Part shown: positions 52,073 through 60,900 of the stretch, one piece after another
How positions within the stretch are numbered: position 1 is the stretch's first letter
Layout of the letters: the number at the start of each line of letters is the position of its first letter
Assembly (NCBI RefSeq): GCF_028882255.1
Contig: NZ_JARBUY010000004.1
Span: 384,328-448,327 of the forward strand
Length of the DNA: 64,000 nucleotides
Origin: Maribacter polysaccharolyticus
Lineage (GTDB): Bacteria; Bacteroidota; Bacteroidia; Flavobacteriales; Flavobacteriaceae
Direction of reading: 5' to 3'
Translations under genes and position numbers: made by a program
Notes under the pieces: generated by a model
What the model was told of the DNA's origin: nothing
What the model saw: the letters and a program-made list of their open reading frames with translations, nothing else
Database searches by the model: none

Positions 52073-52453
52073 ATGAAAAACAAAATAATTCCATATGACC
52101 CAAAATTAAAGCAACTGGCAAGGCAGTTACGTAAAAACAGCACCTTGTCTGAGGTATTGTTATGGCAAAAGATAAAAAATAGAGCTTACGGGGTTCAGTT
52201 TCACAGACAAGTACCCCTATTGAATTATATCGTTGATTTTTATTGTCATGAGTTAATGTTGGCCATAGAGGTTGATGGAAATAGCCATGATCATAAATAT
52301 GAGTACGACTGCAAGAGACAGCGCAGATTGGAAAAAGAAGGAGTACGTTTTTTACGAGTATCGGATAAAGAAGTAAAACAAGGAATGTTCAGTGTATTAT
52401 TAAAAGTGGAACAAACAATTGATATTTTAAGAGATAAACAAAAACACCCCTAA
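52073..52453 (+). CDS. DUF559 endonuclease-like protein embedded in repeats
   Basis: The 126-residue protein has a DUF559/VSR-like nuclease fold: LKQLARQLRKNSTLSEVLLW, GVQFHRQVPLLNYIVDFYCH, then LMLAIEVDGNSHD and RRLEKEGVRFLRVSDKEV. Asp in VDFYC, Glu and Asp in IEVDG, and the following Lys/Arg-rich helix form a plausible PD-(D/E)xK-type metal site. The gene is bracketed by repeat copies, and its last residues (K-H-P) and TAA stop come from the left end of copy D. This arrangement suggests a link between nuclease and repeat; the biochemical role is unknown. Confidence 0.85.
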   Translation: MKNKIIPYDPKLKQLARQLRKNSTLSEVLLWQKIKNRAYGVQFHRQVPLLNYIVDFYCHELMLAIEVDGNSHDHKYEYDCKRQRRLEKEGVRFLRVSDKEVKQGMFSVLLKVEQTIDILRDKQKHP

Positions 52454-52582
52454 AGTCCCCTCAAGGGGACAATTATTCCTCTTTTTAAAAAGGAGAGGCA
52501 TAGTCAAGGGGACATATTCATTCCCCCTTTGTCTGCACTACGCGCAGTCGAAGTGGAGGGGGTGCCTAAAGGTGGGGGATGT
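52443..52582 (+). repeat. Interspersed palindromic repeat, copy D
   Basis: The left end AAACACCCCTAAA is followed by the perfect hairpin GTCCCC-TCAA-GGGGAC (52455-52470). The right half has CCCCCTTT, a cgcgcagtcgaagtgg insert, GGGGGTGCC and GGTGGGGGATGT. It provides the stop codon of the DUF559 gene. Confidence 0.85.
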
Positions 52583-52633
52583 AAAAGGGTTGATTCGAAC
52601 TCAACCTTGAGTGTTACAAGTATAAGTTAGAAA

Positions 52634-55600
52634 ATGAATAAGATGTTAAACATATTTAAGTACATATTTTCCTTTTTTGGAAAAACAAGCCTTATGGCAA
52701 TATGTACATTGTATACTATTCTAGGTTATTCCCAAAATTTTCCCGTACAGGTCATACCACAGGCCATACCCCCTGCTCCCATTCATTTTTCCGATTATGC
52801 CGATGCCAGTACCGTCAGTAGTCCTTTACGGGTGCAGATAATTCTTAATGACCTGGAGATTGCCAATCGCGAGGTACGCCTAAAAGCCCATTTTCAAGGC
52901 AATGGCATTACATTTCAAAGTAATGATATCGTCGTTGGTGCAGACCCCTTGTTTTTAGAAGGTGGGGTGCCCTTAATATTGACCAATGTGGAGTTGGCCC
53001 CATACTTCCAATTTCAGAACATTACGGGGATTTCCCCCAACGTGTATGGGCAGGCCATTCCCGAAGGCGCCTATCAATTCTGTTTTGAGGTTTATGATGT
53101 ATTATCGTGGAACCGACTTTCGAACAAAAGTTGCGCCACCACCGTCGTATTCCAAAACGAGCCGCCCTTTTTGGTCATGCCCCGCGATAAGTCCAATATT
53201 GAAGAAATCAACCCCCAGAACATTGTCTTTCAATGGACCCCACGGAGTATCAATGTCACCAACGTGGAATACGAATTGAGTCTTGTGGAAATCTGGGACA
53301 CCCAAATAGACCCCCAAGCCGCTTTTTTAAGTTCTCCCCCCGTATTCCAAACCACGACAACGGCAACTACTTATGTCTATGGCCCGGCAGACCCCTTATT
53401 ATTGTCCGGCAAGAATTATGCATGGCGGGTACAGGCAAGGGCCAAACAAGGCATTGAAGAAATAGGGCTCTATAAAAACGAGGGGTATAGCGAGATTTTC
53501 TCTTTCAGCTATGCAGGCAGTTGCGATTTACCCTTAAGTCTAAACCATGAGGTAAAAGGCAGTACCAATGCCAATATTTTCTGGGAAGATTTTACCACCG
53601 ATATTCCCGAATACACGGTTCGTTATCGCAAAAAAGGTGATGATAATGAATGGTTTCTTTCCAAGACAACGACCAACCAGCTTTCCCTTTGGGATCTAAA
53701 AGCAGGAACGACCTATGAGTACCAAATACAGAAAAAATGTACGGTTACCGGGAGCGACTGGAGCCTAGCCAAGGAGTTTACAACGTCATTGGAGTTTGAA
53801 GAAGAAAGTGTGATAGACTGTGGTATCTCACCCGATATTAATTTAACCAATACGGACCCTTTGGCCAGTATTAGTACAGGAACCTCTTTTAAAGCAGGTG
53901 ATTTTCCAGTGAAAATAACAGAGGTCAGTGGTAGTAATGGTCGTTTTACAGGTAAAGGCTATGTGTCACTACCCTATTTAAAAAATATTAAAGTAGCTGT
54001 TGAGTTCACCAATATCTTGATCAATACCGACCAAGAAATGGCCGAAGGCACCGTAAACACGGTTTACGACCCTACATGGAAGAATATGTTGAGTGTTGAT
54101 GAAGCGATTGAAACCGTAACAAATTCCGTGGATGCTGTGGGGGAATTAATTGAAAGTGCAGATGATTTTTTAGATGAAATTTTTAACAATGACGATGAAG
54201 ACGAGGAGAATGCACCTCCAATGGAAACCGAGGGTGATGAAGGTGATTCTGGAAATACGACTACGGATACGACAAATGGAAACGAAGAAAACCCAAGTAC
54301 TGACGACTCTTCAAGTTCACAGGGCAATTCTGCTGGTCCTAACTATTCAAACGGAGACCAAAATACCGCTGACACAGGTGATATTGCCTCTGGAACAAAT
54401 ACTGACTCAGAAAACACGACATCTAGTGGTGAGGAAGTGGTTATAGTCCATAACGGAATTGAATACAAAAACAATGAAGTGATAGAAGTGCCTTATGATA
54501 AGAACAATGCTAACTACGCATTTTTACTGAAAAATTATCCAGAGGGTGCAACCTTTAATTGGCAAATACTATATCAAGGTTCAGATTACACTCCCAGACA
54601 TGTAACTAATGAACCTATACATGACAATTTGGGAATCGACATGAAAAAGGTTTACATCTTAGATGTTGTGGCAAATTATAATGACCAAAAAATTCAAGTT
54701 AGGATAAAAAGAAAGTTACCAGATTTTGATTTGGTCAATATTTATGCCAAACCAGAAGATAGTAAAGATAGAGTTGCAAAGACAGGGCAAAAATTATATT
54801 TACAAAAATCCCCTACCCCTGGTGTTGATGCACAACGTAACGTAGATTTTAGTGTCCATATAAGTCCTAATTTATCAAAAGGTGATATTTCTTCGCAAGA
54901 TATCACTTGGTATTATGATACTCCCAACACACAATCTAATTTAGGTAAGGACTATGGAGTAAAAGATATCCATTTAAACCTTACAGAACAAGAATCTACC
55001 TATTCGGTAAATGTAAAAGCTGGTAAACCGGATTTAATCGAGAAAGGGATTGATGTTGTTTGGTTTGATAGTAATGAAAGATCATGGAGTTTTATGCCTC
55101 CTGCTGTTAGTCAGGTATTAACAAAGAAATTTGTTGAAATTGAAGATGGACTTAAATTAGTTGACAGAGTATTTCCTGTTGGAAAAGTAAATTTTGAATT
55201 AGACGACATAAAAATAAATGGTACTGAAGTAAATAAAGAAGATGTAAACTCCAGATTATACTATCTTGAACAGAAAGAATCCGTAAGTGGTGGTTTAAAA
55301 GTGGATGGACCAAAATTACCAATACCGATTCCTATATTAGAACCATTGAACAGATCAGGAATTCTTAAAATAGGTCCATATGTACAACCTAGTTTTGGAA
55401 TTTCTGTTCAAGGTGGAGTAGAAAGAAAAAAATATATTGAATCGAGTACCTTCAAAAAAGATGAAAACTACCTCGAAATTACAGCTTCAGGATGTGTTAG
55501 TGCTGGGGTTGAAGTCGAATTATTAGTAGCCAAAAACCTTCTAGATTTTGTTGTGGATTTTAAAGGTACCGGCTGCCTTTCAGGCTCAGGAAATTACAAT

Positions 55601-55771
55601 TTTAATAACAAAAAACTGGTCTTAGAGGTCTATATTCCTCCTGTTATTTTATCAGGAGAAATTAATATAGCAACAAAAGGAACTTTGGAATTTGAACTAG
55701 TGAATTGGAGCCGGAGCATTTCGATTACTGATAAAATTCCATTAGGCGACCCATTTGAACACCAATTCTAA
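52634..55771 (+). CDS. Giant exported multi-domain protein with FN3 domain and acidic linker
   Basis: The 1045-residue protein has a signal peptide (about residues 18-34). Residues 35-180 are a beta-rich domain (FPVQVIPQAIPPAPIHFSDY, then GQAIPEGAYQFCFEVYDVLS) resembling the TANFOR-type region of exported Bacteroidetes proteins. Residues 180-290 are Ig-like. A fibronectin type III domain follows at about 295-395 (STNANIFWEDFTTDIPEYTV and LKAGTTYEYQIQKKCTVTGS). An acidic Ser/Thr/Asn linker lies at about 510-605. The C-terminal 440 residues are beta-rich and have no recognised family. Base composition drops toward A+T in that second half. The next gene starts on the base after its stop. Confidence 0.78.
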   Translation: MNKMLNIFKYIFSFFGKTSLMAICTLYTILGYSQNFPVQVIPQAIPPAPIHFSDYADASTVSSPLRVQIILNDLEIANREVRLKAHFQGNGITFQSNDIVVGADPLFLEGGVPLILTNVELAPYFQFQNITGISPNVYGQAIPEGAYQFCFEVYDVLSWNRLSNKSCATTVVFQNEPPFLVMPRDKSNIEEINPQNIVFQWTPRSINVTNVEYELSLVEIWDTQIDPQAAFLSSPPVFQTTTTATTYVYGPADPLLLSGKNYAWRVQARAKQGIEEIGLYKNEGYSEIFSFSYAGSCDLPLSLNHEVKGSTNANIFWEDFTTDIPEYTVRYRKKGDDNEWFLSKTTTNQLSLWDLKAGTTYEYQIQKKCTVTGSDWSLAKEFTTSLEFEEESVIDCGISPDINLTNTDPLASISTGTSFKAGDFPVKITEVSGSNGRFTGKGYVSLPYLKNIKVAVEFTNILINTDQEMAEGTVNTVYDPTWKNMLSVDEAIETVTNSVDAVGELIESADDFLDEIFNNDDEDEENAPPMETEGDEGDSGNTTTDTTNGNEENPSTDDSSSSQGNSAGPNYSNGDQNTADTGDIASGTNTDSENTTSSGEEVVIVHNGIEYKNNEVIEVPYDKNNANYAFLLKNYPEGATFNWQILYQGSDYTPRHVTNEPIHDNLGIDMKKVYILDVVANYNDQKIQVRIKRKLPDFDLVNIYAKPEDSKDRVAKTGQKLYLQKSPTPGVDAQRNVDFSVHISPNLSKGDISSQDITWYYDTPNTQSNLGKDYGVKDIHLNLTEQESTYSVNVKAGKPDLIEKGIDVVWFDSNERSWSFMPPAVSQVLTKKFVEIEDGLKLVDRVFPVGKVNFELDDIKINGTEVNKEDVNSRLYYLEQKESVSGGLKVDGPKLPIPIPILEPLNRSGILKIGPYVQPSFGISVQGGVERKKYIESSTFKKDENYLEITASGCVSAGVEVELLVAKNLLDFVVDFKGTGCLSGSGNYNFNNKKLVLEVYIPPVILSGEINIATKGTLEFELVNWSRSISITDKIPLGDPFEHQF

Positions 55772-56272
55772 ATGAGAAAATACATACTATTCATAATCAG
55801 CATTGTTTTAATTCTAAATTTATTAGTAAGTCCATTTTACTATTTAAATATAAGGGAAAAAATTTCCATATTGATTGTTAAAAATGAATTTGAAAAAAAA
55901 AGTATCCTAATTGATTCTGTTAGAGTCTCTTCAACAGAAGGCTCAAAACGAGGTGGAAAGTATTCATCTACATATTATTTATTTTATGGTGACAAAAACA
56001 TAACCCTTTTAGATGCCTCAGCGGCTTTATTTAATTCAAAAAACACAGAATTAAGAACTAAACGGGCCCTAAACTATCTTGAAGCACATAATGATTCCTT
56101 ATTGATATGGTACCATCCAACCATTAATGGCAGATATGCTTTAGAAGAAGAAACAGAAATGAATACAGATGGTTTTATAACACAAATAATAATTAATTCT
56201 ATTCTACTAGTCATTGCATTATATTCTATAATATGGCAAATAAAAGAATGGAGAAAACCAAAGAAGAAATGA
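55772..56272 (+). CDS. Small protein with two membrane helices
   Basis: The 166-residue protein has an N-terminal helix (YILFIISIVLILNLLVSPFY) and a C-terminal helix (IIINSILLVIALYSIIWQI), with about 110 residues between, including GGKYSSTYYLFYGDKNITLL. The arrangement recalls DUF3592-type membrane proteins, but this is uncertain. It begins immediately after the TAA of the 1045-residue gene and overlaps the next gene by ATGA, so the three are one operon. It has A+T-rich codons. A chaperone-, anchor- or immunity-like role for its large neighbour is possible. Confidence 0.7.
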   Translation: MRKYILFIISIVLILNLLVSPFYYLNIREKISILIVKNEFEKKSILIDSVRVSSTEGSKRGGKYSSTYYLFYGDKNITLLDASAALFNSKNTELRTKRALNYLEAHNDSLLIWYHPTINGRYALEEETEMNTDGFITQIIINSILLVIALYSIIWQIKEWRKPKKK

Positions 56273-56973
56273 AAAAGCTAAAATATTTAATGCTATTTAC
56301 ATTTATAATAAGTAGCCTTATTAGTGCCCAAGAAGAAGATGCCAACATAATTTTTAGTTACCCTGAGGAATCCGAAATTTCCTTTTTAAAATACCCTGAA
56401 GGCATTTATGCAAAGGCAATTTATAAAAGTCAAGCAGAGGTTATCAACAAGTATCCTGAACAATTATTAGAGTCCATTATTTCAGCTACGAATCAAGAAT
56501 GGGTCAATTACAACACTTTAGGAGGTGCCGAAAAGGCATCACAGAAAAAGCAAAGTCATTTTGACAAAATAATGACTATGGATAAGGATAAAAATTACTT
56601 TGAATTGGCTCATAAACTCACCTTTGATGTTGGAGGTGTTCCTACTGCCATAATAAAATTTTTCACACATTTCGAAGGCACGGATGTCTTGTCTGGAGCT
56701 GCTGTTATGCAGTTCGTAGATGGTAGATGGCAAAAAACTTCGCATCCATCATTATCAACCCTTTCTATTATTGTAATGCGAATGAAGTCTGAAGTGCTTG
56801 AGGGTATTGTGTTGCAAAATTCAGACGACCCAAATATAATGGTCATTGCCGAAAGGGTATCCACTGAGGCGGGTTTGGATTTATCATTACTTGAAGAAGA
56901 ATTCGGCAGCTGGTATAGTCCTGAAATAGATGAAACCAAAATTGAATTGTACAAAGACCCGAGAACCTGGTAG
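56269..56973 (+). CDS. Exported hypothetical protein
   Basis: The 234-residue protein has a signal peptide (YLMLFTFIISSLISAQEED). The mature part has mixed alpha/beta character, with YPEGIYAKAIYKSQAEVINK, YPEQLLESIISATNQEWVNY and the Val/Phe-rich HFEGTDVLSGAAVMQFVDGR. ATG 56269 overlaps the preceding stop as ATGA, which decides the start; an upstream in-frame ATG at 56233 would remove the signal peptide from the N-terminus. No family was recognised. It is part of the A+T-rich gene run following the 1045-residue protein. Confidence 0.72.
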   Translation: MKKLKYLMLFTFIISSLISAQEEDANIIFSYPEESEISFLKYPEGIYAKAIYKSQAEVINKYPEQLLESIISATNQEWVNYNTLGGAEKASQKKQSHFDKIMTMDKDKNYFELAHKLTFDVGGVPTAIIKFFTHFEGTDVLSGAAVMQFVDGRWQKTSHPSLSTLSIIVMRMKSEVLEGIVLQNSDDPNIMVIAERVSTEAGLDLSLLEEEFGSWYSPEIDETKIELYKDPRTW

Positions 56974-56995
56974 TTGATCCTAAAAAAAATATAAT

Positions 56996-57625
56996 ATGAA
57001 TATTAGATTTATAATTGTCCTATTATTTTTATCCCATTCACTGTTTTCCCAACTTGACTATGAAAAGTTTATGGGTCAAAAAGGAAAGATTTCTTTTAAC
57101 AAAGAATACTCCTATGCCAACTTATATGACTATAAAATAAATGCCAGTAAGGAAGATTCCCTAATAACAGGCAAATTAAGCTCTTCAATACCCGAAGGAT
57201 TATTAACAAACGAATATATAGATGATCTTTTGAACAATGAGCAAGATTCAATAAGTTTTGAAATTTTAATGAATTCTAGATTGCTGATAGATATTAATAC
57301 AGAACGCATTTGTTTGATTAAATATAAAACCCGTTCAAATACTACGGCATCAGAAGACAAAATATTCAAAGCGGTGAGAACAGGAGCGAATTGGAGGAAA
57401 CACACTGATTCAAATAATGAAATACAACTCTTGGAGCAAATTTTACTTGATACAAATGTCAATATGCTATTTCAATTTTATAATTATCGAGATGACCCGA
57501 AATACGCAGATATCAATAGATTGAAACCAGAGGTAAAAGATGATAAAGGCGTAATAAATATTAAAAAATTGGCAGAAGTAATTTCTAATAATAAAGCCGC
57601 ATTGTCAAAATATAAACAAGAATAA
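56996..57625 (+). CDS. Exported hypothetical protein
   Basis: The 209-residue protein has a signal peptide (FIIVLLFLSHSLFSQ) and a hydrophilic, Lys/Asn/Asp-rich mature part (FMGQKGKISFNKEYSYANLY, then LLNNEQDSISFEILMNSRLL and YNYRDDPKYADINRLKPEV). No family was recognised. It starts 22 bases after the preceding stop and shares the low G+C of its neighbours. The unit ends here: repeat copy E and a 310-base gap follow before the next giant gene. Confidence 0.72.
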   Translation: MNIRFIIVLLFLSHSLFSQLDYEKFMGQKGKISFNKEYSYANLYDYKINASKEDSLITGKLSSSIPEGLLTNEYIDDLLNNEQDSISFEILMNSRLLIDINTERICLIKYKTRSNTTASEDKIFKAVRTGANWRKHTDSNNEIQLLEQILLDTNVNMLFQFYNYRDDPKYADINRLKPEVKDDKGVINIKKLAEVISNNKAALSKYKQE

Positions 57626-57716
57626 TGTCTATCTATTTAATTATGGTTACGATAAGTATCCCCTGCTAGCGCGAGCATCACGCCTGTCTGCCTATAACAG
57701 GCTCGTGCCATGTTCA

Positions 57717-57814
57717 AAACACCCCTGTAAAGTAGTGTCCCCACTACTTTACCGTCCCTTCAAAGGGGACAATAAATCCCCCTTTGAAGGGGGTGCCCGC
57801 AGGGCGGGGGATGT
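57717..57814 (+). repeat. Interspersed palindromic repeat, copy E
   Basis: AACACCCCT is followed by the internal hairpin GTAAAGTAGTG/CACTACTTTAC, then GTCCCTTCAAAGGGGAC and the right end CCCCCTTTGAAGGGGG, TGCCCGCAGGGC, GGGGGATGT. It lacks the nested insert. Just left (57663-57712) is a separate inverted repeat, CACGCCTGT/ACAGGCTCGTG. The rest of the gap 57626-57935 shows nothing else. Confidence 0.85.
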
Positions 57815-57935
57815 ATTTCCCCATTAAAAGGGTCGAACCGATGTAGATAGAAGGAAAAACAGAAAGATGAATAAAAAAGATATAGCCTCCTATAATTTTT
57901 TTGGAGGTACTTAAACACGATAAACTTAACGTAGT

Positions 57936-60900
57936 ATGAAAAACAACTACCTATATATCATCCTAATATTTTGGTGCGGCCTTCTTAGTGCCAACGCAAC
58001 CAATTCCCACGATGCCAGCACTGAGCGCAGTCGAAGTGAAGGGGGTGCCTGCAGGGCGGGGGATGTTACACACCTTTTCGGGTCCAAAGACTCGGTTACC
58101 ACTAAAAAAACCGATTCTCTCAAGACCCCCCCATTGGATCATACTGAAATGAGCCCCATAATGGCGCGCTGGCAGAAAGAAAAAGCAACGCCTGTACAAT
58201 TGACCTCAGAAGTTGAAAACCGGAAATTCAAAAGTTTCCCAGAATTGGATAAATATACCGATGGCGTAAATGACGGTATTGTAAAAATACTCTCGGAATT
58301 TACCACAGAATATGTAGATCAGCTTAAAGCGAATGCTAGGGCTAAACTGGACAACAACTCAAAAGAAGTACTCGAAGCCAGTGAAAACGTATTCAAAATA
58401 TTGGAAGAAAACCAAAACTTCATAAATATTATCGGAGGTAATGAAGTAACCCAATTACCTGTAGGCATCAATAAAAGTATTACGGCCAGCTCAGATATTA
58501 CGCTGGGTATTGTTCGTATGGAGTACTACCCCACATATACCGTAGTAGATATGTTCGCCAAATTAAACTTGGGTGAATTAGGGGTGGAAAATTTACTTTT
58601 TGCTGCCAACAATGTAAAAATTTCCAAAGATGGGGGAATTTACGGCGAAGCCCGTCTAACCCTATTGGAAGATGCCTATGTGGGCCAGAACGGGGGACAA
58701 TGGTTATTCATCTTTAAAGGAGGAAAAGATGCCAAAACCGGGAAGGGTACCGGATCAACGTATATAGATATCGACTGTGAAGGTAAGGTAAAAAAAATAG
58801 GCTTGAACCTTGATGTTCGAATTGCCAAATCCGTTGCCATACCCATAAACGAGGATGGGACCCATAAATTCCCAAACAGTATTGAGCCGGGAACTGGTGA
58901 ATCACCAAAAGACAACGATACTTATTTGGGTACTTCTTTTTCCTTGGAAACCGATGAACTTGGCGGTTTACTAATAGAGCTGAACCTACCTATGTTCGAA
59001 TTAAAGGCCCTACCCAACTGGGGTTTTAAAATGGAAAACACCATTTTGGATTTGAGCGACACCCAAAATGTAGCAGGTATTGATTTTCCAGATATTTATA
59101 AGAACCAAGGGCTATTACAAGGTAATGATAATCTATGGCGCGGCTTTCATTCACAAGAAGTACGGGTTACCCTTCCTCCAGAATTTAAAAAGAAAGGTTC
59201 GGAACAACGGATCTCTATCGGTGCACGAAATCTATTCATAGATAATTATGGGGTATCCGGAGATTTTTTCGCCACCAATGTGCTTGATATTAACGAAGGT
59301 GATGCCAGCAAATGGCAGATTTCGGTAGATTCCATTGGAGTGGATTTAAAAGTTAATCGCTTTATAAAAGCCGGTTTTAACGGGGAAATCGTCTTACCCA
59401 TAAGTGATCAAAATTCTTCAGGTGGCACCTTGGCCTATAAAGGTTTAATTACTGCTGATCAGTTTTATTCGGTTAACGTAGAGGCCGTTGAAGATGCGAG
59501 TTTCGACGTTTTCAAAGCAAAAGCCAAAATATTCAATGGCTCGTACATAAAACTAGAGGTAGAGAATAATAAATTTTATCCAGAAGCCAACCTCACGGGT
59601 TTAATGTCTTTTAATGCAAAACAAGACAAAGAATTTAACGAACTTTCCTCCGAATCCCTCAATGATTCCACTGATGTAGTGGACTTGGAATTTGACGGAC
59701 TTTCTTTTCAAAACTTTAAAATACAGACTAGGCAAAGACCGTATTTAAATATTGAATACGCAGGTTTTAAGGATGACATCAAACTCCCTAAAGTTGCAGG
59801 ATTTGAGTTAGGCTTTTACAATGTAAGTATCGAAACCGACGAACAAGACAATGCTGTTTTAGCTTTAAACTCCTTTGTTAACTTGGATGACTCAGGCATT
59901 CATGGTGATGTGCGGCTTAGTGTAATTGGAGAGCTAAAAGAAACGGACTATCTAAAGTGGAGGTATAAAGGTATTGAAGTAAGTTCTGTGGAGATTGATG
60001 TAAAAAGAAAATCCTTTGAGTTTTATGGGCAGTTGGATTTTTTTAAAGACAACCTAGTCTACGGTAAAGGCTTTGCCGGTGATCTACAATTATATGCTGA
60101 GGATTTAGGTATTGAGGTGGGTGCCAGAGGACTTTTTGGTGCCACGGACGATTACCGCTATTGGTTCGTAGATGGTCACGGACGACCTACTAAGGACAAC
60201 AATAAGAACTTCTCCATTTTCGATATTGGCGGTGGGGTCTATCATCATATGCGCAAGGCCGGCATGAATGAAGAGACAACATCCTTGTCGGGCATCAATT
60301 ATCAACCTGATATCAATACCTCTTTAGGCTTTAAGGCCTTGGGGGCGTTCGAAGTTAAAAACGGAGCTTCCTTTACCGCATTGGCTGGTATTGAAATAGC
60401 ATTTAATTCACAGTCGGCTGGTGGCGGTGTAAGTAGGGTCGGTTTTTATGGTGCAGCCATGCTCATACAAGGTAAAAGTGAGGGTAGCAACCCCCAAACC
60501 CCTTTCGGCACAGTAGATGAAATGCAACAAACCGTTGCATCAAAGGAAAGTTCCCTATCAAATTTTCATGAACTTTCCATCGATAAAGAAGGCCTAAAGT
60601 ATTTTGCTGACAACGTTTTCCCTGAACTATTGACAGGCGAAGAACTCTTTGCCGCCCAGGTTGCCATTGATCTGGATTTCAGAAATAGGGCCTATTGGGG
60701 CCTTCTTGACGTATACCTTAATGCAGGAACCATTAGGGGGGAAGGTGAAAAGAACCTTTTGGGTCGACTTGAATACTACAATGCGCCAGAGGACTGGTAC
60801 ATTTATGTAGGTACCCCGACCCACCGCTTTGGGCTGGCCGATATTCCCATTGGTCCATTTAAAGCCGGTGTTAACCTGTATTTTATGACGGGTACCATTT

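Noticed and set aside
48751-52582. Repeat copies considered as insertion sequences
   Set aside because: There is no transposase gene and elements are about 100-160 bases; they fit a non-autonomous palindromic element, and the only nearby enzyme is a DUF559 nuclease.
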